Numbered from the stretch's first letter, positions 8,143 through 16,261 are shown. The stretch is DNA of 64,000 nt from Nocardioides sp. NBC_00368 (GCF_036090055.1 NZ_CP107970.1:1242501-1306500), one strand, 5' to 3'. Translations and numbers: made by a program. The notes: generated by a model not told the origin, from the letters alone.

Positions 8143-8161
8143 CAACTATGGTCGATAGGAG
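8143..8161. promoter_or_regulatory. Degenerate BlaI/CopY-type operator
   Basis: CAACTA-N7-TAGGAG (one mismatch per arm from CTACTA-N7-TAGTAG) with spacer TGGTCGA, nearly the same as the spacer TGGACGA of the operator at 17204. It lies between the divergent DUF6153-like and M23 genes. Confidence 0.45.
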
Positions 8162-8274
8162 AAGCGGGATTTCTCCCTTCCTCGGCGGGTGCCTGGCTTC
8201 CCCGGCACGGGCATCCCCCACTTCATGCCTGTGGCGCCGGGCATGTACGCGAGTCGGTGGGACGAGGAGAACAG

Positions 8275-9102
8275 GTGCGCCCTGGTCGACACAAACAGAT
8301 ACGTGACACCAAACGAGGCCGGTTGCAGGCGCGTGCCGGACGTACCCCGGCCCCGCATCCGCCGGCGCTGGTCGGCGGCCGACGCCGCGGCGTACGTCGG
8401 AACCCGCCCCAGTGGCGAGGAGCGGTCCCGCAGGTTCTGGCTGTCGCCGCGGTCGCAGCTGCACTGGGCGGTGGTTCGGCCGTTCAGGAATCGGCGGTGC
8501 CGGCTGCATCGACGAAGTCGACCTCGAAGCCCTCGGTGCCGCTATCGGCGCTCGAGCGGCCGAAGTCGGTGACCCGATCTTCAGAGCGGTCTCCTGCGGT
8601 GCGCGAATCGCGCGAACCTGCCAAGCCCAGGGCGAGTCGCATCCCGAAGGGCCAGCCGAATCAAGACCGTCTGGTCGAGCGGCTCAAGGTTGATCGCGAG
8701 ACTGATCGCTGGGTGCTCCCGGTTGCTTCATACCGCCTCACAGGAACCTTCGGTGAGGGAAGTTCGCTGTGGGCAAACACCCATACCGGCCTGGACTTCG
8801 CGACGGCACAAGGGACGACGATCGTCGCCGTGGCCGGTGGTCGCGTCACTGAGGCTGGCTGGGCTGGTTCCTACGGATACCGCACGATCGTCGAGCTTCC
8901 TGACGGCACCGAGATCTGGTACTGCCATCAGGCCGTCATCGACGTCAGCCTGGGCCAATCCGTGAGTCAGGGTCAGCGGATCGGAGAGGTCGGAAGCACG
9001 GGCAACAGCACCGGGCCACACGTGCACATCGAAGTTCGTCCAGATGGCGGCGATCCAGTCGATCCGATGGTCGCGTTTGCTGATCACGGCGCTCGCCCCT
9101 AG
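8275..9102 (+). CDS. M23 family metallopeptidase (LytM/peptidoglycan endopeptidase)
   Basis: This 275-residue protein has an arginine-rich cytoplasmic start, one membrane/signal helix (VLAVAAVAAALGGG), a Ser/Pro-rich linker and a C-terminal M23 domain. The zinc ligands appear in HTGLDFATAQG and GPHVHIEV, in the standard HxxxD...HxH order. It should cut peptide cross-links of peptidoglycan outside the membrane. The GTG at 8275 is preferred because AGGAG lies at 8264-8268 and because upstream residues look non-coding. It is followed by the operator-controlled GNAT-M15 pair. Its own promoter region carries a degenerate dyad at 8143. Confidence 0.88.
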   Translation: MRPGRHKQIRDTKRGRLQARAGRTPAPHPPALVGGRRRGVRRNPPQWRGAVPQVLAVAAVAAALGGGSAVQESAVPAASTKSTSKPSVPLSALERPKSVTRSSERSPAVRESREPAKPRASRIPKGQPNQDRLVERLKVDRETDRWVLPVASYRLTGTFGEGSSLWANTHTGLDFATAQGTTIVAVAGGRVTEAGWAGSYGYRTIVELPDGTEIWYCHQAVIDVSLGQSVSQGQRIGEVGSTGNSTGPHVHIEVRPDGGDPVDPMVAFADHGARP

Positions 9103-9119
9103 AGGCATCAGATCCCATG

Positions 9120-9135
9120 AGGAGCAGCTGCTCCT
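9120..9135. repeat. Perfect 16-bp palindrome with no loop
   Basis: AGGAGCAGCTGCTCCT lies between the M23 stop and the next promoter. The TTGAAA that could serve as a -35 box begins at its last base (9135). Having no loop, it is more like a protein-binding dyad than a terminator. Confidence 0.6.
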
Positions 9136-9155
9136 TGAAATTCAACGCCAAAGGC

Positions 9156-9180
9156 GCTCTACTATCGGCAATAGTAGAGC
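9156..9180. promoter_or_regulatory. BlaI/CopY-type operator over a promoter
   Basis: GCTCTACTAT-N5-ATAGTAGAGC is a perfect 10-bp inverted repeat containing CTACTA-N7-TAGTAG. TACTAT at 9160-9165 can act as the -10 box, with TTGAAA at 9135-9140 as a loosely spaced (19 bp) -35. Binding would block polymerase. It lies immediately upstream of the GNAT-M15 unit. Confidence 0.8.
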
Positions 9181-9195
9181 GTGGGAGGCGGGCCG

Positions 9196-9897
9196 TTGAG
9201 ACAGCATGCTGCACAAGACGATGGAGTAGCGCAGAGCGAGTCCGTCGATCGTCCGCCTGTGAGGATCAGGCGGATGGGCCTGCAGGATCTGCCGGACGTC
9301 GTGGCTGCACATCGTCAGCATTTCCCTGATGGATTCTTTGCGCGGCTTGGGCCCCGATTCCTCGGCCGCTACTACCGGACCTTTCTCGACGGTCCGCTGG
9401 CAGTGGCGCTCATCGTCGAGATGTCGGGAGTACCGTCTGGCTACCTCGTCGGCGTCCTGGATCCAGTTCAGCACCGTCGACTTCTACTGACGTACCACGG
9501 CGTTGCCCTGGCTGTGTGTGGTCTCCTCGGCTTGACCCGCAGGCCGAGGGTCTTGGCGCGCTTCCTCGTCACGCGATCACGCAGATACCTGAATGCGCTG
9601 AGGCGGTCTCGCGATCTCGCGACGGACACTGTCAATGTGCCCCGCCTCGCCGTCCTGTCGCACGTCGTTGTGGCGGAGAACGCCCGCGGCCACGGCCTAG
9701 GCACGCTGCTGGTCGATGCCTTCCTTGCTCAGGCGCGTGAAGCAGGAAGGGAGCGTGCATGTTTGGTCACCATCACCGGGCCAGAGGGTGCCGGCGCCTT
9801 CTACGCGAAGTCCGGGTGGAGCCACACACGTGACGCAACTGGAGTCGACGGTCGCCGATTGTCGTACTTCGAGCGAGAGCTCCCGGAGACCGAGTGA
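9196..9897 (+). CDS. GNAT family N-acetyltransferase
   Basis: This protein of about 233 residues has a GNAT domain. The acetyl-CoA-binding stretch is LAVLSHVVVAENARGHGLGTLLVDAFLAQARE, followed by ITGPEGAGAFYAKSGW. An unusual feature is a hydrophobic segment in the middle (LLLTYHGVALAVCGLLGL), which may be a membrane-associating helix. The TTG at 9196 is chosen because GGGAGG lies at 9183-9188, 7 bp upstream. The GTG at 9181 abuts the operator and has no ribosome site. The stop overlaps the M15 lipoprotein start (GTGA). The substrate is unknown; the context suggests an envelope component. Confidence 0.8.
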   Translation: MRQHAAQDDGVAQSESVDRPPVRIRRMGLQDLPDVVAAHRQHFPDGFFARLGPRFLGRYYRTFLDGPLAVALIVEMSGVPSGYLVGVLDPVQHRRLLLTYHGVALAVCGLLGLTRRPRVLARFLVTRSRRYLNALRRSRDLATDTVNVPRLAVLSHVVVAENARGHGLGTLLVDAFLAQAREAGRERACLVTITGPEGAGAFYAKSGWSHTRDATGVDGRRLSYFERELPETE

Positions 9898-10682
9898 GGG
9901 CAACGCGAAGACTGGGTGTCATCCTCGTCCTGCATCTGGTGCTCTCGGCATGTGCGGTCGTGCACGGCAGCGCCTCCTCGGAAGGTGGGGCGACTCTCTC
10001 TGAGAGAGCATCTGCGCCCACCGCCATGTCGCCGTCGGTTGGTCCTTCCAAATCGTCCTCGTCGAAAGACCCCGCCAGTCCGGTGATCGAACCGGTCGCC
10101 CCTGGCCAATGGAGAAGAATGAAGGCGGCAGGGATGGTCCGACCCGGATGTCCAATCGTGCGGCGCAGCCAGCTCCGTTCGGTGCGGGTCAGCTTCGTGG
10201 ACTTCAAGGGCGTCAAGCAGCGCGGTCAACTGGTGGTCAATCGTGATGTGGCCGCTAGCGTGGCCCGGATCTTCAGTCGCCTGTACGACGCTCGATTTCC
10301 GATTCGCAAGATGCGGCCAGTTGAGGAGTACGGCGGCGACGCAAACGCCAGCCTCGCCGACGACAACACATCCGCGTACAACTGCCGCAGAGCGAACCAG
10401 ATCAACGCACCGTTTCGCGAGTCTCCGCACGCGAACGGCAGGGCGATCGACATCAATCCCTTTGAGAACCCCTGGAAGGATCTGCGCTGCAAATGTTGGT
10501 TTCCCTCTGACGAGCACCGGGCACGCAAAGAGGCTCCTGGAGTGATCCTCCGAGGCGGAGTGGTCTGGAAGGCGTTCCGCCAGGAAGGGTGGATCTGGCA
10601 GAACATCGACGTCGCCGACTACATGCACTTCGACACCGGCTATCCATCAGAGCCGTTTGGTTCGGGGCCAAAGGAGAACTGA
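9894..10682 (+). CDS. M15 family D,D-peptidase lipoprotein
   Basis: This 262-residue lipoprotein has signal VILVLHLVLSACAVV with lipobox LSAC. After a Ser/Pro linker it has an M15 (VanY/CwlK-like) domain. Visible zinc-site elements are SPHANGRAIDINP, with His and Asp ligands, and YMHFDTG, with the last His. The family hydrolyses D-Ala-D-Ala or related peptidoglycan stem-peptide bonds. It is translationally coupled to the GNAT gene and shares its BlaI-type operator, linking wall remodelling to the same signal as the copper genes. Confidence 0.87.
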   Translation: MRATRRLGVILVLHLVLSACAVVHGSASSEGGATLSERASAPTAMSPSVGPSKSSSSKDPASPVIEPVAPGQWRRMKAAGMVRPGCPIVRRSQLRSVRVSFVDFKGVKQRGQLVVNRDVAASVARIFSRLYDARFPIRKMRPVEEYGGDANASLADDNTSAYNCRRANQINAPFRESPHANGRAIDINPFENPWKDLRCKCWFPSDEHRARKEAPGVILRGGVVWKAFRQEGWIWQNIDVADYMHFDTGYPSEPFGSGPKEN

Positions 10683-11155
10683 GTCGGCTGCTCAGCGCCG
10701 AAGAGCCTGCTCACGCTGCTCCAGTTGGGGCCCTTCGAGCTGGTACAGGAAGCGCTCATCGAACGACTGCCGCTCGCACTCAGCACTCCGGCACCAATTC
10801 CGCGCTGCGCGCAGTCGCGACGCGCCTTACGTTCGATGCCTGTACCTGTTCGCGGACGTGCTGCGGGCGATCGCAGTCGGCGGCTGGCGAGTGGTCGAGT
10901 TGCAAACACAGGTGAGCGCGTGCATACCGTTGATCCACCCGATGAAGGGTCTGGGTGACTTATCCATTCCTTGAGGCGTGGAAGTGACACCACGATGGCG
11001 TCGTCGGGTGCCGCGACCCCGGCAGCAGGTCGGGGTCGCGGTCCGGCGACTGATGTATCGGACAGCACCTCGGCAGCCAGCGCAAGAGTGACCGCTCGTA
11101 GAGCGCGTACAGCGCACCTCGTCTGCGGCTAGTGACGGCTTGCTTGCTGGGACCC
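10683..11155. other. 473-bp non-coding stretch
   Basis: Several short frames exist on both strands, but none has a plausible start, ribosome site or recognisable family. The clearest structure is the hairpin at 11011-11041. It separates the rightward M15 gene from the leftward ccsB gene, so it is a convergent intergenic region. Decayed coding sequence cannot be excluded. Confidence 0.5.
11011..11041. terminator. Perfect 11-bp stem hairpin
   Basis: CCGCGACCCCG (11011-11021) pairs with CGGGGTCGCGG (11031-11041) around a 9-nt loop. It sits between convergent genes and could serve either strand; no T-run is present. Confidence 0.6.
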
Positions 11156-12106
11156 TTATTTGCCAGCGTAGGAGTGCAGGCCTCCGCCCCAGAGATTGAT
11201 GCCCACGAAGTTGAACAGCAGCGCAGCGAAGCCAATGAGGGCGAGGGTGGCGGCACGGTGGCCGCGCCAGCCGGCGGTGGCGCGGGCGTGGAGGTAGGCC
11301 GCATAGGCAACCCAGGTGATGAACGCCCAGACTTCCTTAGGATCCCAGCCCCAATATCGGCCCCAGGCGTAGCGCGCCCAGATAGGACCGGCGATCAGTG
11401 CCGCGAAGGTCCATACCGGAAAGCCGAACGCATGCAGGCGGTAGGCCAGCGCATCGATGACCTCACTGGCGGGGAGTCGTGCGGCGAGGCCACGGTTACT
11501 GGTGCCGCGGGCCTCGGCACGTGACCGATGGAGGTAGAGGCACGAAGCCAGGGCGCCCACCGTGAAGGCTCCCGTTGCGAGCAAGGCCGCCGTCACGTGG
11601 ATGTAGAGCCAGTAGGAGTGCAGTGCTGGGACCAGCGGGCCCGCGGGGACGTCCAGCAGAAGCACCGCAACCATGAGAAATATGACGACCAGCCCGGTGA
11701 CGGCGAGCCCGAGCCATCGAATTGGCTGGAAGCGGAGCAGCACGAGGTACGTAGCGACGGTGGCGACGCACCCGGTGATCGTGAACTCGTACATGTTGCC
11801 CCATGGCACGCGATCGGCCGCCAGTCCCCTGGAGACCATCCCGCCGGCGTTCAGGGCGAATCCGATGACAGTGAGGGCGACGCCCAAGCGGCCCGCGAAG
11901 TCCTCGCGGTAGGAGATCTGCTGAGTCCGCTGATCTGGGTCCGTGTCCTCGTCGGAGGCGCCGCCGCGGACGAGGCGGGCCGGTTCGGGCTGAGGAACCT
12001 TGCGGAGCGACCATTCGGCGATGTGGGCCAGGAGCGCGAGGCTGTAGACCAGTGCAGCGAACATGATTGCGGTGTTGCTGAACTGGGCGTATTGGATATT
12101 GCTCAT
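11156..12106 (-). CDS. ccsB: CcsB/ResC cytochrome c biogenesis (haem handling) protein
   Basis: This 316-residue multi-pass membrane protein belongs to the CcsA/ResC family. The tryptophan-rich haem-binding WWD-type motif is seen as YAWGRYWGWDPKEVWAFITW (about residues 230-250), with conserved histidines in flanking helices (IHVTAALLATG, YLHARATAGWRGHRAA). With ResB it forms the System II haem exporter and cytochrome c ligase. The ATG at 12106 overlaps the resB stop by 4 bp. The gene is last in the operon 14796 to 11156, which starts at a BlaI-type operator. No c-type cytochrome gene is visible nearby. Confidence 0.92.
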   Translation of the reverse strand: MSNIQYAQFSNTAIMFAALVYSLALLAHIAEWSLRKVPQPEPARLVRGGASDEDTDPDQRTQQISYREDFAGRLGVALTVIGFALNAGGMVSRGLAADRVPWGNMYEFTITGCVATVATYLVLLRFQPIRWLGLAVTGLVVIFLMVAVLLLDVPAGPLVPALHSYWLYIHVTAALLATGAFTVGALASCLYLHRSRAEARGTSNRGLAARLPASEVIDALAYRLHAFGFPVWTFAALIAGPIWARYAWGRYWGWDPKEVWAFITWVAYAAYLHARATAGWRGHRAATLALIGFAALLFNFVGINLWGGGLHSYAGK

Positions 12107-13692
12107 GTGGTTGCCTTCTCGATGTTGGCGAGGAAATCGGTCAGCGACTGATCGAGGCCGTGGCCCTCGAGGCGGTCGAGGCCGGCGATCTCCAGAGCGG
12201 CGCCGACCTCCGTACGGTGTGCGCGCAGCCAAATGCGTCGCGGGCGGATGAATAGGGATCCCATGAGGCCCAGGAGTCCGATGATGACGCCGCCGAGGGC
12301 GATACTTTCGCCAGGAGTAGAGCTGACTTGGAGTCGTGTCCAGCGGTTCAAGCCATCAAACGTGACTGAGCCCAGGCCGTCGGGGAGCTTGCGGGTAGCG
12401 CCCATCGGGATGTTGAGCGTGAGCGGCTTTCCGGTCTTGTCTGTGACGGCGGTCAGCTTCGTCTTGTCCAAGGCGTACACAGACTGGGGGACACCGTTAC
12501 TCAGTCCCAGGTCGCCCTGGTAGACAGCCATCGACAGCACGGGGTTCATCGCGTCGGGGAACTGCGAGATCGGCCCCGTTTCCTTGCTCCAGGCGTACGT
12601 CGGCAGTAACCGCGCGTCGAGACCGAGTTGCGAGGGCTTGGCGTCCGGAGCCTTCACGACCCCCACGGAGGTGTAGCCGGCGTCCTGCGGCATGAAGACC
12701 GTCGGACCGGAGTAGACCGTGTTGCCTTCGCCGTCGTGGACCGTGATGGCGGGCGCGTAGCCGTTGCCGACGAGGAAGACGCTGGTGTCACCGATGGTCA
12801 GCGGGCGGTTCACCTCGACCCGCTGTTTCTCCTTGTCGGCACCAGGAAAGGGGCTGTAGGAAAGGTCTGCGCGGAAGGCCGTGGGCTGGCCCAGCGTGGG
12901 GCCGGAGGTCATGAAGTTCGCCTCGAACTTGTCGAGCGTGAAGCTGAACGGCTTGAGCGAGTCCGCGCGGAAAAGCGGTCCGGGAGCGAAGTCGTCATAG
13001 GACTGGCGCGCATTGGTGAACGTCTGTCCTTGCACCAGGTTGACCGAGCCGCGGAACCCGAAGAAGCTTCCTGCGGCGAAGGCGATCAGGATCACGACCA
13101 ACGACAGGTGGAAGACCAGGTTGCCGGCCTCGCGCAGGTAACCGCGTTGCGCCGAGACGGTCGCGGACCCGTCATCGGAGGAGGTCGTCTCGACGCGATA
13201 ACCCTGCCGCCGGAGCAGTTTCCGGGCCGCGGAGGTGACCTCCTGCGGGGAGGCGCTTGATGCACCCGTGATCGAGTGTGGGAGGCGGGTCAGGTTGCGG
13301 GGCGCGCGGGGCGGGGGAGCGGTCGCAGCGCGCCAGTACACCCTGAGCCGCGGCAGGATGCAGCCCACCAGGGAGACCATCAGCAGCAGGTAGATCGCGC
13401 TGAACCACGGCGACCCGTAGACGTGGAAAACATCGAGTCGCTCGTAGACCGGCGTCAGCTTGGGGTGCATCTGTTGCCACTGGCGTACCGCGTTCGGATC
13501 GACCGGCTCCTGCGGCACGAGCGACCCGGGAACTGAGGCCAGCCCCAGGAGAAGGAGCAGAATCAGGGCGGTCCTCATCGAAGTGAGCTGGCGCCAGGCC
13601 CATCGCCCGAGTTCCAAGACTCCGAGTTTGCCCGGTGCCGATGGGGGCTGGCTCGGTTGCGTGGTCAGCGGTGCGTCGATGGTGTCGGTCAC
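12103..13692 (-). CDS. resB: ResB cytochrome c biogenesis protein
   Basis: This 529-residue ResB/Ccs1 family protein has three N-terminal membrane helices (MRTALILLLLLGLASVPGSL; WFSAIYLLLMVSLVGCIL; LVFHLSLVVILIAFAAGSF), a large extracytoplasmic domain and a final helix (IALGGVIIGLLGLMGSLFI). The helix histidine in NLVFHLS is the conserved haem ligand position. It pairs with CcsB for covalent haem attachment to apocytochrome c outside the membrane. The GTG at 13692 overlaps the lgt stop (GTGA) and leaves a normal-length leader. Confidence 0.93.
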   Translation of the reverse strand: MTDTIDAPLTTQPSQPPSAPGKLGVLELGRWAWRQLTSMRTALILLLLLGLASVPGSLVPQEPVDPNAVRQWQQMHPKLTPVYERLDVFHVYGSPWFSAIYLLLMVSLVGCILPRLRVYWRAATAPPPRAPRNLTRLPHSITGASSASPQEVTSAARKLLRRQGYRVETTSSDDGSATVSAQRGYLREAGNLVFHLSLVVILIAFAAGSFFGFRGSVNLVQGQTFTNARQSYDDFAPGPLFRADSLKPFSFTLDKFEANFMTSGPTLGQPTAFRADLSYSPFPGADKEKQRVEVNRPLTIGDTSVFLVGNGYAPAITVHDGEGNTVYSGPTVFMPQDAGYTSVGVVKAPDAKPSQLGLDARLLPTYAWSKETGPISQFPDAMNPVLSMAVYQGDLGLSNGVPQSVYALDKTKLTAVTDKTGKPLTLNIPMGATRKLPDGLGSVTFDGLNRWTRLQVSSTPGESIALGGVIIGLLGLMGSLFIRPRRIWLRAHRTEVGAALEIAGLDRLEGHGLDQSLTDFLANIEKATT

Positions 13693-14534
13693 GTGACCGG
13701 ACCCGCAGATGAGGCCTCGAAAGTCTTGTTCGAAGCGCTGGCGCGCTGGGTTGCCAGCGCGAAGTACGTGGCTGCAGCGACGAAGACGATGATGCTGGTC
13801 CATACGTTCAAACGCAGTCCGAGGACGTGGTTCGCCGTGTCGATCCGCAAATACTCGATCCATCCCCGGCCAGCGGTGTAGCCCATGACATAGATGGCGA
13901 ACAATCGACCGCCGGCGATCTTGAAGCGCGCTTCGACCCAGAGAACGAGTCCCACGACGCCAAGGTCCCACAGCGACTCGTAGAGGAACGTGGGATGGAA
14001 TGTCGCGAAGCTCTCGTAGCCGTCCGGACGCCTATCGGGGCTGATCTGCAGCCCCCACGGCAGTTGTGTGGGCCGGCCGAAGAGCTCCTGGTTCCACCAA
14101 TTGCCCCAGCGGCCGATCGCCTGCGCGAGCGGGATGGCGGGTGCGATCACCCCGGCGATCTCACCGAACGGCGCGCCGGCGCGGCGGACACCGATCCAGG
14201 CCCCAAGTGCACCCAGGAAGATCGCACCCCAGACGCCGAGCCCGCCATGCCATATGTAGAGGGCCTCGATCGGTCGGCGTCCCTCCCCGAAGTAGAGCTC
14301 GGGGTCGGTGATGACGTGGTAGAGCCGACCTCCGATGATGCCGAACGGGATTGCCCACAAGGCGATGTCCTGGATCCGCCCCGGCTGACCCCCTCGGCTT
14401 GTCCATCGCTTCTCAGCCAGCCAGACGGCTGCGATGATGCCGGCGATGATGCACAGCGCGTAGGCGCGCACCGGGAAGAGTCCGATGTGCCAGACGCCTT
14501 CACTCGGACTAGGGATGTAGTAGAGCGCAGTCAT
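13689..14534 (-). CDS. lgt: Prolipoprotein diacylglyceryl transferase
   Basis: This 281-residue integral membrane enzyme transfers diacylglycerol from phosphatidylglycerol to the lipobox cysteine of prolipoproteins. Family signatures include the start region IPSPSEGVWHIGLFPVRAYAL, the HGGLGVWGA motif, and the Lgt signature AQAIGRWGNWWNQELFG, followed by HPTFLYESLWDL. It is probably an extra, island-encoded copy, since every actinobacterium needs a core lgt. The island encodes at least four lipoproteins (5996, 9894, 27895, 29431). It is coupled to resB by a GTGA overlap. Confidence 0.95.
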   Translation of the reverse strand: MTALYYIPSPSEGVWHIGLFPVRAYALCIIAGIIAAVWLAEKRWTSRGGQPGRIQDIALWAIPFGIIGGRLYHVITDPELYFGEGRRPIEALYIWHGGLGVWGAIFLGALGAWIGVRRAGAPFGEIAGVIAPAIPLAQAIGRWGNWWNQELFGRPTQLPWGLQISPDRRPDGYESFATFHPTFLYESLWDLGVVGLVLWVEARFKIAGGRLFAIYVMGYTAGRGWIEYLRIDTANHVLGLRLNVWTSIIVFVAAATYFALATQRASASNKTFEASSAGPVT

Positions 14535-14541
14535 GCCGTGC

Positions 14542-14796
14542 TCAGACCCTCGGGTTCGGGTCCCCGACGATGCCGCCGATGACCGCGAGCACGCCGGCAG
14601 CCGGGTAGCCGATGAGCAGATCCTGCCAGCCCATCGAGATCGGGATCGGCCGCCAGCCGGCATGAGCGACCAGATGCTGGACGGCGATGAGGGCCGCCAG
14701 GCCGAACAACGACCAAGACGCGATGCGGCGCTTGCTCCAGGTAGACAGCTGCCTGTCGATATCGCTCTTCTTGGCGCGGCGACGGATGCTCGCCAT
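14542..14796 (-). CDS. Small two-helix membrane protein, first gene of the lgt-resB-ccsB operon
   Basis: This 84-residue protein has a basic start (MASIRRRAKKSDIDRQLSTWSKRR) and two membrane helices (IASWSLFGLAALIAVQHLVAH; WQDLLIGYPAAGVLAVIGGIVG). The conserved-looking QHLVAHAG segment between them has two histidines. The ATG at 14796 has GAGGAAG upstream and lies 28 bp from a perfect BlaI-type operator. It ends 7 bp before lgt. I do not recognise a characterised family. Its position suggests a role with haem, copper or lipoprotein assembly; this is inference. Confidence 0.75.
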   Translation of the reverse strand: MASIRRRAKKSDIDRQLSTWSKRRIASWSLFGLAALIAVQHLVAHAGWRPIPISMGWQDLLIGYPAAGVLAVIGGIVGDPNPRV

Positions 14797-14823
14797 GACG
14801 CACTTCCTCTCCTCAGGAACGAA

Positions 14824-14842
14824 CTACTAAGGAGAATAGTAG
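14824..14842. promoter_or_regulatory. BlaI/CopY-type operator, perfect arms
   Basis: CTACTA-N7-TAGTAG lies 28 bp upstream of the leftward membrane-lgt-resB-ccsB operon. Read on the minus strand it contains TACTAT, a good -10 element, so repression by promoter occlusion fits. Confidence 0.8.
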
Positions 14843-14920
14843 ATGAGCTTGTGCGTGCCGCCGCAGGGCCGATGGGAGTCCCGTCGATTCATGCCTCCGC
14901 TGGTCACGGAGGAAGACAAC

Positions 14921-15871
14921 TCACGCCATCCGACAGATGCCTTCCCATGCGATAGCGATAGCGGGAGCGGCGGCCAGGACCAGCGGGATCATCACAGCCG
15001 CGGCGATTCCGAACGATGCACCCACCGATGCAGTCACCGGCAAGCGTCGTGGTCGGTCTCGCAGCCGGGACAACCGTGCCTCAACATCGTGTGCGCTCGC
15101 AGCCAACGTGCCCGCTGGTGCGGGATTACACGCAAGTCGAGCAAGCGCGTCGCGAAGCGGTCCCGGGCCGACCCGGCGGCGGGCGCCGTCATCGGCGCAC
15201 AGCTCCGCATACAGGCGCACCAGGGGCATCGCCGTACGAAAGGCAGGAAAGACTGGCGCGAGGGTTCCGAAGAGCGCGCGACACGCGACCAGCGCCGTGT
15301 GGTGCCGCTGGCGAAGGTGCGCATGCTCGTGGGCCAGAACGGCATCGAGCTCGTCGGGGCGGAGAGCGGCGAGCAAGCCACTCGTGAGCACGACTCGATG
15401 GCGTCGGCCGCCGATGCAGAAGGCGTACGGTGCGTCGTGCTCGACGATCAAGGCACCTGTCGCGGCATCAGGTCGTCCGACCATGTCAAATGCTGCGATA
15501 CGCGCGGCGCGCTCCCTGCGGTCTGACACCGACACCCCAACCGCGCACCACATGGTCCGCGAAAGCAGCGCGAGGAACAGTGTCAGGCCAAGGAGCGCCG
15601 TGAATGCACCGCCGGGCGAGGCGTAGCCGTGGCGAAGATTCTCGGCGCAGAGGCTGAAGAATCTGGCCACATCGCCGCTGACATGGGAGAACGAGATACC
15701 GAGGGCAAGTCCAGAGGCAGCGAGGGACAGCAGCACCGAGATCGCCAAGGCCTGCCAGGCGGCGATGGCGAGTCGGGGCGCAAGCGACGTCCAGCGGGCG
15801 TCCCGCAGCCACGCGGCGCCGAGCGTCCCGGCAACCGCGGCGTACGTCGCCAGGAGGAGCGCATCAATCAC
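14921..15871 (-). CDS. M56 (BlaR1/MecR1-like) membrane metalloprotease
   Basis: This 316-residue protein has three N-terminal membrane helices and a cytoplasmic-facing zincin motif, VLAHEHAHLRQRHH (HExxH near residue 182), followed by the expected ELCADD zinc-ligand region. A last helix lies near the C-terminus (FGIAAAVMIPLVLAAAPAIAIAW). Unlike staphylococcal BlaR1 it lacks a penicillin-binding sensor domain, as in Rv1845c-type actinobacterial proteins. It should cleave or signal to the BlaI-type repressor, whose gene it overlaps by 8 bp. The inducing signal is not evident from sequence. Confidence 0.9.
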   Translation of the reverse strand: MIDALLLATYAAVAGTLGAAWLRDARWTSLAPRLAIAAWQALAISVLLSLAASGLALGISFSHVSGDVARFFSLCAENLRHGYASPGGAFTALLGLTLFLALLSRTMWCAVGVSVSDRRERAARIAAFDMVGRPDAATGALIVEHDAPYAFCIGGRRHRVVLTSGLLAALRPDELDAVLAHEHAHLRQRHHTALVACRALFGTLAPVFPAFRTAMPLVRLYAELCADDGARRRVGPGPLRDALARLACNPAPAGTLAASAHDVEARLSRLRDRPRRLPVTASVGASFGIAAAVMIPLVLAAAPAIAIAWEGICRMA

Positions 15872-16211
15872 CGAGTGCCCGCTTCAACTTCTTGACCTCG
15901 GCTGCCGACATGGTGTCAAGGAAGCGCAGCAGCGTGACCGAGCTGTCGCCGCTGCCGTTGAGCAGCTCATGCATGAGGTCGGCGGTGTGCGCGGCGCGGT
16001 CCTTGGTCGACCAATAGCGAAACGCCCGTCCCTCGCGCTCGCGGGTCACCACGCCCTTGCGGTGCAGATTGTCCATGACCGTCATCACCGTGGTGTAAGC
16101 CAACGGCGGGTCTCGGTCGATCCGCTCGAGCACCTCGCGAACCGTCAGCGGTTCGTCTGCCGCCCAAAGGTGGTCCATGACCACAGCCTCAAGGTCTCCG
16201 AATGGGCGCAC
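15864..16211 (-). CDS. BlaI/MecI/CopY family transcriptional repressor
   Basis: This 115-residue winged-helix repressor is typical of the family: FGDLEAVVMDHLWAADEPLTVREVLERI, then PPLAYTTVMTVMDNLHRKGVVTREREGRAFRYW (recognition helix at AYTTVMTVMDNLHRKG). The C-terminal helices form the dimer and the cleavage region for the M56 partner. It starts at GTG 16211, 50 bp after the BNR gene with no operator in that gap, so it is probably in the transcript starting near 17161. That promoter carries the same CTACTA/TAGTAG dyad found across the island, implying autoregulation. Confidence 0.93.
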   Translation of the reverse strand: MRPFGDLEAVVMDHLWAADEPLTVREVLERIDRDPPLAYTTVMTVMDNLHRKGVVTREREGRAFRYWSTKDRAAHTADLMHELLNGSGDSSVTLLRFLDTMSAAEVKKLKRALGD

Positions 16212-16261
16212 TTCCGATTGACTCCTCTTCCTCGGTCACTGGCCAGCGGACAGGTGGCCCG

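Noticed and set aside
14518..14523. TAGTAG upstream-looking element near the lgt start
   Set aside because: It is inside the lgt coding sequence (ALYY codons) and the left arm seven bases away does not match CTACTA.
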